Source: Peltaster fructicola (taxonomy: Eukaryota; Ascomycota; Dothideomycetes). Taken from it: 64,000 nucleotides of DNA. The notes under the pieces were generated by a model, which was not told where the DNA came from, ran no database searches, and saw only the letters and a list, made by a program, of their open reading frames with translations. Position numbers and translations under genes: made by a program. How positions within the stretch are numbered: position 1 is the first letter of the stretch; every line of letters starts with the position of its first letter. Location of the stretch: the NCBI GenBank assembly GCA_001592805.2, contig CP051139.1, positions 3,348,001 to 3,412,000 of the forward strand, given 5' to 3'. Below, in pieces: positions 29,245 to 38,590 of this stretch.

Positions 29245-31569
29245 CTATTCGACCATGACCTGGGATGTCCGTCGATTGATGCCTGAGCCTCTGAGCGGAG
29301 TATCTTTCAGTCCCCTCTGTTTGTGATGACCAAAGGACGTCAGTCTGTGTCGAGGCTGTACCAATGGCGCGGGACTGCGCTGCTCCTGCTCGCTTACCTC
29401 CTCCTCAAGTACGGGAGGAGTGCTCTCGCGGGTCCAGCGACGACCAGCATCAGAGCTCATTGAAGCCACCCTGCTCAATTCGCGATGTGCTGCACCTCCA
29501 CTAGCTCGTCGATTGGTGAGAGACTCGCGTAAGCTGAAAGACCGTCGTGGTTCTTGCTCTCGAGTGTTCAGTGGCTGTTTGCTGCGAAAGCTGAACTCAG
29601 ATCCATTACGAGACGGAGGTCGAACGGTTGGATCTTCATCACCGCCGTTGTCGTCGTATCGTGGGACTCTTGCCGAAGAAAGTCTGCTCGATGAACGTAA
29701 GAAGCGCTGCCGATCTACAGACAGATATTGTGAGGGCGTGTCGACGTCGGATGCCGACAGGTCTTCTGCTTCTCGTCGAGGACTAACGGATGCACCTGGG
29801 CTACGTGCTATTCCAACGCCAAGAATGCTGCTTCGTCGTGCTTCGAGTCTGCTGAGTGGACGGCCACCAGATCGCGCATCAGATTCCATGCGAGTCGCAG
29901 CACGAGAGAATCTGCCAGATGGTGGAGTGGCAATAGGGATGTTAAGAGTCAAAGGCGAAGGACTTTCATGCTTGCCTTCGCAGAGAGCGAGGCACAGATC
30001 GGTGAGGTTGCGACACATTGTGTCTACCTTCCTCCTCATGGGTCTGTCAGATGCTCCATATCCTCCTGCTAGAGTGGCCAACTGTAAGGCGTCGGCAGCA
30101 GTAGCTTCCAGCGAGCGATAAAGAGCTGGTGAAAGCAAAGGTTTCGCCTTGACTAGTGCTGAATGTAGCAAGGGATGTGTTTGCTGTACATCAGGCACAG
30201 TCTGTGTATCTTCTTGTTCTTCCTTGTCGTTGTCGTTGTCATTGCTGTTGTGAATATTCTCCTCCGCCTTCTTCTCACGCTTCGGCGAGGAATCGATCGT
30301 GGTGGGAGCAGTTGTCGCCGTTCTCGGCCGGTCCATATGCGGAGAGGAGTCGATTGCGGCGCCTGATGTCTGAGGCAGCTTGCCAGTAAGCTCCAGCTTC
30401 TTGATGCGTGACTTGAGATCGTCAAGCTCATCCCAGACATCAGAGGGAGCAGTCTGAGAGTCGGCAGATGTGGACTCTGGCAAGGACTGCTTCGGCTCAG
30501 AGCTCCCTGCTGGCGAGTCGTTCTCATTGTCTTGAAGCCTGCTCATCAACTGTGATGTCCGTCGTGGTAGCGCAGCTGGTTGAGCAGCAGCAGAGAATGG
30601 TCGTAACCTTCCATAGGTCAATTCTGGTGATCTTACTCGTTCGGCGTGAGGCGAGGTTGGAGAGAAAGGCTGTCGATCTGCAGCAGCAGCAGAGTACCTC
30701 GAGCCACGGCGCTGTCGCATAGTCACACCTTCCATGCCGAGTGAAACGACGCTCGCAGCATCATCACGGTCCCGCTGTGGTTGTTGCAACCCGAACCGAG
30801 ATGGCTGCGGTCCACCACTCGTTCTTGGGCGCCGGTCATCCATGGACGTGAATGCCCTCAGGTCTGTGGGAGGCAGAGACCGTCGTTTATCCTGTTGTGT
30901 TCGCCTGCCAAGCAGTCTGCCCAGACGGCTCTCTTCATTGTTCTCAGCCTCTTGCATGAATAGATCGTTGTCGCCGAAGCCCATTGCACCCGTGAGTGCC
31001 GATAAGGTCGAGTCGTGCGCGTAGAGATGTCGCACACTTGATTTCCGGGCGTGAGCGTCGCGTACCAGAGGCGAGGACACGATGGACGTCGTTAACTGTG
31101 AGTGGTTTGCTGGTGACACCGGACTTAGGTCATCGAGAGCGCGCGGTTTGTCGTTGTCCCGATCCCTGTCACTCACGTCTGTGTAACGTGACACACTGAA
31201 CCTGTCCTTAGACGTTGCTCTGTTGTCGCGACGTGGATCCGCAAATACAGACTCGGTTGTAGCCTCGTAGGAGCTGTTCAGGCGAGGGCGCTGCTCTGAA
31301 CTGGTTTGCGCGCTCAAGGTCGCATGAGGAGCATTCTGTCGCGTATAATGTACTAGCTGTCGTCGACCTGCGCGCCGCCGGGCCTGCTTCAAGCTATCTG
31401 CGCTCGCTTCAAGTATTATCGCTGCGTTGTTATGATCGGCCTCCTTATGGAGAGGACTAAAGTCAATCCCAGGTTCAAGCAAGACATGCGGCTGCTCCGC
31501 AAAGCCGCTAGAGGTCTGTCTTCTATGGCTGCGTGCATCGAAGAACTCATCATCGCTCAAAGACTCCAT
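29245..31569 (-). CDS. Large Ser/Arg-rich disordered protein, conserved in Pezizomycotina
   Basis: Single exon, 774 residues from the ATG at 31569 (MESLSDDEFFDARS). The open frame runs 44 codons further, but that part is Cys-rich and unlike a protein start. Most of the chain is Ser, Arg and Pro-rich and should be disordered. The conserved-looking core is WDELDDLKSRIKKLELTGKLP (about residues 380-400, a short coiled coil), followed by HPLLHSALVKAKPLLSPALYRSLEATAADALQLATLAGG and RRKVDTMCRNLTDLCLALCEGK (about 465-540). Homologs I recall are sometimes mislabelled as LPXTG wall-anchor proteins; nothing here supports that. Many RxxS/SP sites suggest phosphorylation. A cytosolic or polarity role is possible but unproven. 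Confidence 0.8.
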   Translation of the reverse strand: MESLSDDEFFDARSHRRQTSSGFAEQPHVLLEPGIDFSPLHKEADHNNAAIILEASADSLKQARRRAGRRQLVHYTRQNAPHATLSAQTSSEQRPRLNSSYEATTESVFADPRRDNRATSKDRFSVSRYTDVSDRDRDNDKPRALDDLSPVSPANHSQLTTSIVSSPLVRDAHARKSSVRHLYAHDSTLSALTGAMGFGDNDLFMQEAENNEESRLGRLLGRRTQQDKRRSLPPTDLRAFTSMDDRRPRTSGGPQPSRFGLQQPQRDRDDAASVVSLGMEGVTMRQRRGSRYSAAAADRQPFSPTSPHAERVRSPELTYGRLRPFSAAAQPAALPRRTSQLMSRLQDNENDSPAGSSEPKQSLPESTSADSQTAPSDVWDELDDLKSRIKKLELTGKLPQTSGAAIDSSPHMDRPRTATTAPTTIDSSPKREKKAEENIHNSNDNDNDKEEQEDTQTVPDVQQTHPLLHSALVKAKPLLSPALYRSLEATAADALQLATLAGGYGASDRPMRRKVDTMCRNLTDLCLALCEGKHESPSPLTLNIPIATPPSGRFSRAATRMESDARSGGRPLSRLEARRSSILGVGIARSPGASVSPRREAEDLSASDVDTPSQYLSVDRQRFLRSSSRLSSARVPRYDDNGGDEDPTVRPPSRNGSEFSFRSKQPLNTREQEPRRSFSLRESLTNRRASGGAAHRELSRVASMSSDAGRRWTRESTPPVLEEEVSEQEQRSPAPLVQPRHRLTSFGHHKQRGLKDTPLRGSGINRRTSQVMVE

Positions 31570-33555
31570 GGCATTATGTTGCAAAACGCAGACAAGTCTT
31601 GAGCTCCGACGACAACGGCTTTCTTCACTGCAGACCACTTCCGGACGAACATGGGTACAACTACAGAGAACCTTTCCACGGACCCAAGGTGGAAGGGCCA
31701 AGTTGATGATCAGAGAGCCAAGTCTGGGAAGCGGAAATGATCCTTAAGAGTCTAATGTATCGGTCGAGACGGATATTCTCCAATCGCATGCGAGCGGACC
31801 TTACAGGGATCGTGAGTTTCTCATTCTAAAAAAGTGTCCAGGCAGCCGGAGGAGTTTGATGATGCCCATGGCAACGGCTATCGAAGCCTGCTTCTGCGAG
31901 TAATTCGCTTGTTCGCGATCAATGGATCTGCCGTAAACTCTATTGGTAGCCCTCACAGGGGTGATCGCCAGCATGACAAGGACTAGACATCGGCCACGAA
32001 GGTTTTAGCGAGTGGGCAATTATTTAAAACGTTCATAGTATCGCTGAGCCAGGTGTAGCAAACAAAAGGGCGATCCTCTGGTGCGATGGAGTCGCAGGCC
32101 ATGTGTGATCGTCTGTCTCAGAGGGCAATCATATCCCATGTCAACAGGGACCCTACCACAGCACTGTAGACTGTCACTAGACGACCGTGATACGCTACTA
32201 CAGGGGCGGACCTCGAACCAAATCCTTGTCCTGCGGTCAGCACCTGGGCCTCTTGTTGCTCTATTCACACGCACAATGTTGGCCAATATTGACCAAAGCA
32301 CCCTTCCCACACCTGGCTAGCAGCACATGCAGATATATGCTTAAGACGAATGATAACAGGCTCGTATCCACTTGCGAGGGACCTTACTCCCTGCACGCTG
32401 GGTTGACGCTTTAAAATCTGGCATGCCACTTGAATGTGCAGACAAGAGTCGTTCGTCGGCACAGCCAGGCTGATAGCTCAAAAACGTGCATACAATGTAC
32501 ACTTGGAAGTGTGAAGCCACACGGCAACCCAGACAAGGGTGTCGATGTCTGCGTCCTCGAAGCGTGCTCGCTATCTCTTGCTTGTTTCATTTGACCGTGA
32601 ACCAGTGCCCGTGAAGGTGATAAGCAGGGCGATAGTAGCAGAGACGGCGAACTGATGGCCTGTCCATCTCAACTGACCAGCCGAAAACCAGACGATTGAA
32701 ATCCTCCATGTCATCGACTGCCAATCACTTCAAGCGTAAGCAGCTGAAGAGATCGGCAGCGGACAGTCCAACGCACAGTGCCAAAGCGAGAGGAAGAGCC
32801 TGATCACCTTGAGATAGCACAACAGGCAAGACCAAGCACAATGTACACGCCGTTACAAGCCAACGAAAGGCCTTCTCAAGATCCCGCCTGCTAGAGAGGC
32901 TCTGATGTGTGTTGTGCAAGCCTTCGGTCACAGAGGATTCGGGAGAAAGCATACCGTTGCGATCTGCCTTCGTGGGTTACCAGTATTCATGGTGCCACCT
33001 AGAATACTCGAGGTCGAAGCACCAGCATCCGTAGGCACTGTAGTGTAGTGGTGGCTGAGTCGAGAAGTTTCTTGCACTGTTGAGCTGGCATTCCGTCCGA
33101 CACGCAGGAGCCAAGGACATGGCGTATTGTCATATCCAAGTGCTTTACTCGGGACCCGCTGGTCACTGCTGTCGAGTATCACCGCTCTCTGAGACAGACC
33201 AGGCACAAACATGCAAGAGCTCCGATGCTGCAAAGTCGCTCTATCGAAAGTCGTGGCTTGGCGTGACTTCCGTCAACTGACATTCTGCTGGCGGTCAGCG
33301 ATCCTCGTTGTCGTAGGGAAGTATCGATGGTCTCTGGTGGCATCTGCTCCCAAGTTCAAGCGGCGATGAGCCTTCAGGGCACCTGTTCGACAGCCGAGAG
33401 CATCTGGGAAAGCATTCAATCAGTGGACCAAGACGGTAGGAGAGATGACCAAGTAATAGAAGGTTGTTCAATCATACAGAGGCGACGACCAGCATGACAA
33501 ACTGGAAAGTCATGCTTTCGCTCACTATCTTATACACTGGGCCAGCGATGTGGCC
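31570..33555. other. 2-kb intergenic region
   Basis: Holds the promoter of the disordered-protein gene and the 3' flank of the MFS gene. One small frame with two hydrophobic helices (32725-32952 minus) is listed separately. The remaining frames have no domain. Confidence 0.5.
32725..32952 (-). CDS. Possible small two-helix membrane protein
   Basis: Open frame of 75 codons from ATG. After a polar start (LSSRRDLEKAFR) come two hydrophobic stretches, WLVTACTLCLVLPVVL and ALPLALALCVGLSAADLF, separated by a short polar turn and ended by LRLK. Such an arrangement is unusual for a chance frame. It may be the last exon of a larger gene, since the frame upstream is closed by a stop only ten codons earlier, but I find no credible splice site linking it to the neighbouring frame at 32928-33233. 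No family recognised. Confidence 0.35.
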   Translation of the reverse strand: MLSPESSVTEGLHNTHQSLSSRRDLEKAFRWLVTACTLCLVLPVVLSQGDQALPLALALCVGLSAADLFSCLRLK

Positions 33556-35422
33556 TCAAATCACAGTCGTTCCGGCTGGCTTCATGTTCTTAACATTGAT
33601 GTTGCGCCAGAGGCAGACTCCAACAAAGTTGAGGACCAGCACAGAGGTTGCAGCAATGCACATGATACGCTGGGAATGACCATATGCCTCGATGATGCCG
33701 TCTCGCTCTGGCGTGCCCATGGCATACTCGAGCTGCACGACAAGACTGCCGAATATTGTTGGAATGTCGCCTTGTGCAGATGCTGGAAGGTATGTTGCGA
33801 GAGCCTGTGGGAAGGTGTTGGTCCAGATGGCTGCGCTAATGCTTGAGCCGACAGCTCCACCGACTGCGTTGAAGAGGCCCAGTAGAGCGAGTGCCGATGC
33901 AACGTTCTCGAGACCGACTGCAGCCATGATGGCTAGCTGCTGCGAGATGACTAGAGCACCACCGGAAGCAGAAATGAAGATCTGGCACATGATGACATAT
34001 CCCAGTGACTGGTTGGGCTGTCGGAAGTAGATCATCAGACCAGTGCCGAGTATCTGAATAGGAACCGCAACAAGACCGGTCCACTTGAACCAGCCGGTAG
34101 CATAGATCGCCGCACCAATAATGATGGCGAAGAAGCATGAGCCGATATTGTAGATGTTGGAGACATAGCCAGCCTCGGATATGGTCAGGCCGTACACGAC
34201 TTGCAGGAATGGACTGAAGTATGCATCCCAGCAATAGAAGGATAGGAAGAGCACACCAGCATTGATACATGCGCCGAGGACGGTGCGGTCGGTAAGGTAT
34301 TGGAACGGGAGGAATGGTCGGCGAGCAAAGAATTTTTCGTGCAGACCGAAGATGATGATCAGGACAAAGCCGACAACGAGCATTGAGATGACCAAGGAGC
34401 TGGCCCACGTGCCGTTTTGGTACTGAGCCAAGCTGAATGGCAGAAGGAAGATTGCAAATCCAGCAGCAAGCAGTAGAATACCGATAACTGTGCAGGTCAG
34501 TACTGTGGTGTTTCCTGTAGTAGGAGTCTACTCACAGTCGAACTCAATGAGGTAGTGGGCGATCGACTGAAACACAGTCCTGCCACTAGCAGCTCGGGTG
34601 TCCTGAATGATTCCTTGCTTCCTTGCTAGTCGCTGGTTCCATGCAAACACAGATAGGAAGGGCAGTGAGATAAGTGGTGTGATGATTGCGAAGGTTCCGT
34701 ATGCCCATGGCCAGCCACTGGTCTGGTAGAAGCTCTGTGCAGCTGCTGGTCCCGCAAAGGTCGTTGCAATGTATGGGCTTGTAGAGAAAGCGAACATCAA
34801 GGCTCGAGATCGTAGGGAGGATGTGTCGGCGATGAACACGTCGAGCACGAATGCAATGCCGTCGAAGCCTACCCAGTAGAAGACTTGACCAGCAGCATAG
34901 GTCTCGACGTTGCGGCAAGCAGCCATGATGATCAGACCTGATTGTGTCAACCAGAGTCATGATCAGCTCTCGTAACTCACCAATGACCGCAGTGAACAGC
35001 ATAACAACATATCCTAGTGGTCGTCCCCAGATATCCATCAATCTGGCGACTGGCAGTTTGATGATACCAGCGACGAGCTGTGAGACAACGCCTGTGATGG
35101 GATATAAGCCTTGCGTAGCAAAGTCGCTGACGACATAGTTGCCAAGGTTGTTGGTGATCTGTTGCTGAAGGGAGTTGACGAAGAATATGAGGAAGATCCT
35201 GCAGAAGTCAGTAATGTGTTACACGTCGAGTATATGCTCGACGCACAGTGCGTAGGCAAAGATCAATGCACTGCGCGACCACACGATCGTTGTTGCACGA
35301 GCTTTCTTGATGCCATCAAGGGCGCCGTCAGAGAGATCGTTAGGTGCGGTGATGCGAGTGTTGCTGTCTTCGACAAGGTTCTTCTCGCCTTCGAACTCTG
35401 GTGAAGAGTCAAAACGACCCAT
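33556..35422 (-). CDS. MFS transporter, siderophore-iron type
   Basis: Four exons on minus: 35422-35247, 35198-34981, 34937-34536 and 34487-33556, with introns of 48, 43 and 48 nt. The spliced product is 575 residues with about 14 membrane helices, the size of the siderophore transporter (SIT/ARN/Mir) subgroup. Supporting stretches are ALIFLIFFVNSLQQQITNNLGNYV in helix 1, VARLMDIWGRPLGYV (the MFS A-motif region after helix 2), RSRALMFAFSTSPYIATTFAGP, RTVLGACINAGVLFLSFYCWDAYFSPFLQVV and GYVIMCQIFISASGGALVISQQLAIMAAV. These carriers import ferric siderophores across the plasma membrane by proton symport. A perfect ATCTGATAA iron-GATA site at 35788-35796 upstream agrees with iron control. Which siderophore it carries is unknown. 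Confidence 0.88.
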
Positions 35423-35787
35423 GATCGTGATGCGTGCTAGCCTTGTAAACAGTGAGATAGGTGTGAAGAAGTAGAGGTGTAGGATCGAAGTAGTTTTAAG
35501 ATTGTCTGTGAGGAAAGAACGGCACGAGCTTTGCAAACAGCATGGTCTAGTTTTGATCGATACTACGACCAACCCTTGTTTCCTCCCCAATGCTTGCGAG
35601 AATCAAGCGTGACACTACCTGAGCTCGGCGTGACATGGCCGTCCAAGGGATCGATAGGTCCACATCACCAAGAGCTCAGCCGATCAGACGCGGCCCTAGT
35701 CGTGCTTGTCTTGCTGTTCTATGGTGGATTGAATATTGACCCTGACGTCGGTTGTTAACATACGCCACTTTCGTAATCTTGATCATC

Positions 35788-35796
35788 TTATCAGAT
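35788..35796 (-). promoter_or_regulatory. Iron-GATA (SreA/Sre-type) site upstream of MFS transporter
   Basis: The minus strand reads ATCTGATAA, a perfect match to the extended ATCWGATAA site bound by iron-responsive GATA repressors (Urbs1, SreA, Fep1 family). It lies 366 bp before the ATG at 35422 and on the same strand. A further TGATAG and a partial match, ATCTGATTT, follow within 30 bp. The known family role is repression of siderophore genes when iron is ample. Confidence 0.6.
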
Positions 35797-38001
35797 TGCG
35801 TGATAGTGATCTGATTTCTCCTCCCGCGCCATTGCCGCATCCATCATACTGTCGTTTCGCTGGCCATCGCGAAGTCAACAGTCGTCAGAAGCTGTCGTTC
35901 ATAACTTTACACGTGCATGTGCAACACAGAACTGGTCGTGGCACCCACACTTCCATGTGGATGGGTGATATCTGTTGTGATACTTCACAAGGCTATCGGC
36001 TATACTGCGAGACGAGCGATATTTACCCAAAGAGTCGTCACCAGAGGGCGTCCGCTGCCGCGCAAAACCACCTCTTGGGTATTCCGACACCGGCGTAACC
36101 TGAGACTACGCTGTTGAGTGCTCGTCCCTTATCTACATGCCGTGTAGTCATCCTGTCATGCAGCACTGTGTCTACATCGAGTGCCACAATGGTATTGTGT
36201 TGTGAGCTCTTGCTAGCTGCCAGCTGCCGTCCTCTTGCAAGGCACTTGATGTCGCGCATACCAAATAAGACAAGCAATAAGCCGATGCATCATGGAGCAC
36301 AACGGCGACCATGACTCTTGTCCTTTTGATGCTCTTCCCGGTTGGTCTGTCTCCTTGACCTAGCCATTGGATGTTGGCAATTCTTGAGCGTATGCTGCAG
36401 CGAGGCGCTCAGATAAGTCTTCACAGCAGTATCGTCGGGGTGTTGAGTGTCGCTGCAGTCGTCGCCATATGTGCATACGACATAGAGGTCTTCAGCGAGC
36501 TATGGCGCTGCCTTGTCGGCCTGTGACCGATGGAGAGCTGGCCAAGCCATGCCACACCTGAACGCTGCTCCACTGTACCATCAGCAAAGGCGCATCCACC
36601 CAACTACACGCATCGCATCGCTATGACTCGTCAGTGAGTTGCCTTGCTCTTGTAGATTGTCAGGTTAGCTTCAGTTGGATCTTGAAGCGACAGTCCACGG
36701 GCGGGCAATCCACGTCGGATGGCAGCCTGCGCGTACATCCATATCGAATCCTACCAGCTTGTTTTATTCAGCAGTAACCAGAGTAGTTGGAGAGTTTCCA
36801 CGTCAGCTTGCAACATCTGGCATCATCCTTCCACGATGCGCGCGCGCAACGACGTGAGACATTTCGAGGAATGACATGACGAGAGCACGGCCTATGAAGC
36901 TGAACATGTCTTGGCGTCAAGTGAGGCAAGACGGTGCCAGCCACAAGAGGCGTGTGACCGCCGTACAGACCAAGTTTCACTGGCAAGTGCGCAGCAATCA
37001 AACCTTCGAGCGTCAGCCTTATAGTCTCAACTCATGGAATCATCTGCTCCGAGGAAATGGAAGGCCAAACGGTCAGAGCGACCTTGCGCACAGCTCATAG
37101 CATCGTCGAAACTGTAGCAGTGTCGTTGTAGCCGCTTCTAGTCAGACTCCCGTTGGCTTGTTCTTCTCGAAGGATGTAAAATGACACGGAGGGAGCAATA
37201 TTGCTCTGTGCGCATTTATGCTCCACGCCAATGGTGTGGACTGAAAATAGCCCGTTTTGCTAGTGCCGGGGTTGTCTCGTGAGGTTTATCCTGCCATGCT
37301 TATGGATATGAGGTAGATGTCGAGGTGGAGAGGAGAGGAGATGTGCCTGACAAGGCGTGATGGTGGCATGCTTGCTCTCATGAGAAGTAAAAGGACTCGA
37401 GAAGCCGAACAAAGGCATACTTTACACAGACCAATCAAGTTACCGTGCCACCTTGCCGCTAGAAGACCTATATTTAGCTGGCGGCTCTTGCCCTTCGTCA
37501 ATTGCTTGCGAATGCTTTGCTGCGCCTTTGTCGTTCTCTCGCATTGCGACTCAGACCAGCAGTACACAGCACAGCACACTCACGCGCACGCTCACGTTAC
37601 GCACCCTTCGAGGCTCACGCCTCCTGCTTGTCGCTTTCATATCATTCACGACCACCCACAACCGCCGACCTGGGCGCCTCGAGATCACATCTGCGCCCCT
37701 CACTTGCTTCAGCGCAAACCAACAAGACGACAACAAGCCGCCGGCTCTGCTTCTTACAACCCAAGGCATTATCGTAAGACGCGGGAGAGACATCAACAAG
37801 GGCAGGAGATTCGCCAGAGTCGCTCCATTTGCTCGTCAAGAAGGACACTGCGGCGCGAGACTGATCATCAGTCTGCGATTACAATTGTGACTTGGAGGCA
37901 ACTGCTCGAACGGCCACAGCATCATCGCCCTAGCACGACAACCGTGCTCTCCTTGAAGGAGCCAAGTATCTGTATTGCAGCAAGGACGGTTTGTTGGAAC
38001 G

Positions 38002-38045
38002 GTAAGTTCTACCTTATATTATATCCTCCCTGCAGCACGGGCTGG
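38002..38045 (+). other. Candidate 5'-leader intron
   Basis: A 44-nt stretch with GTAAGT donor and CCTGCAG acceptor lies about 550 bp before the phosphatase start, with no coding gene around it. It could be spliced from a long 5' leader. Confidence 0.35.
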
Positions 38046-38590
38046 TCATTTTGCGAGTGACCAACTCTGCACAACTTGGTTTCACAGTCAGAACAGACCT
38101 CTTCGGCGACCCGTTCGATACTGAGAAAAGTGTCCGCGGTTTGAGAGTATGGTGGCTGATTGGCTAGTAGCATCCAACCTCAGCGCTTAGCAGTACCTCA
38201 CACATCTCAATCCGGGACAACGTACTTCGAACATTTCCTTTCAAAGCTCGACAGCAGGCAAATCTCGCGCGTAGCAATCAACGACCACCGTACAATCTCA
38301 CCTTGACGCCAGCCATGTGTTTGGCATTCTATTAAAAGCACAACGTACACACTCTCTGACTACCGAGCGGTATTGCGCACACTTCTGGAGATCCGGAATC
38401 TCCCAACTTAACACTATTCCTTCCAGGAGAAGGACATCCAGTACGTGTCACTCACTGACTTCGTGGCATCTGCAACGACCCATTGTCTTTCTTCTTTGCT
38501 GCCCTTCGAAAGCGTTGTCATTCATTCATCCTACATCCGCCAACCTTCAACTTCGCGCAGGCCGCGAATGCTAATACGTTCATTACTGAC

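Larger units (their letters stand above)
35423..38590. other. 3.1-kb region without a supported protein gene
   Basis: The longest gap in the window, between the divergent MFS and phosphatase genes. The left end is the MFS promoter, with a CCAAT at 35587 and the iron-GATA site. The right kilobase is C/T-rich and contains a well-formed candidate intron at 38002-38045 (GTAAGT..TGCAG), suggesting a long spliced 5' leader for the phosphatase gene or a separate transcript. Open frames up to 247 codons are basic and low-complexity. Confidence 0.5.

Noticed and set aside
37317-38060. 247-codon plus-strand frame
   Set aside because: Basic, His/Arg-rich, overlapped by other frames, and contains a strong intron near its end; it looks like leader sequence.
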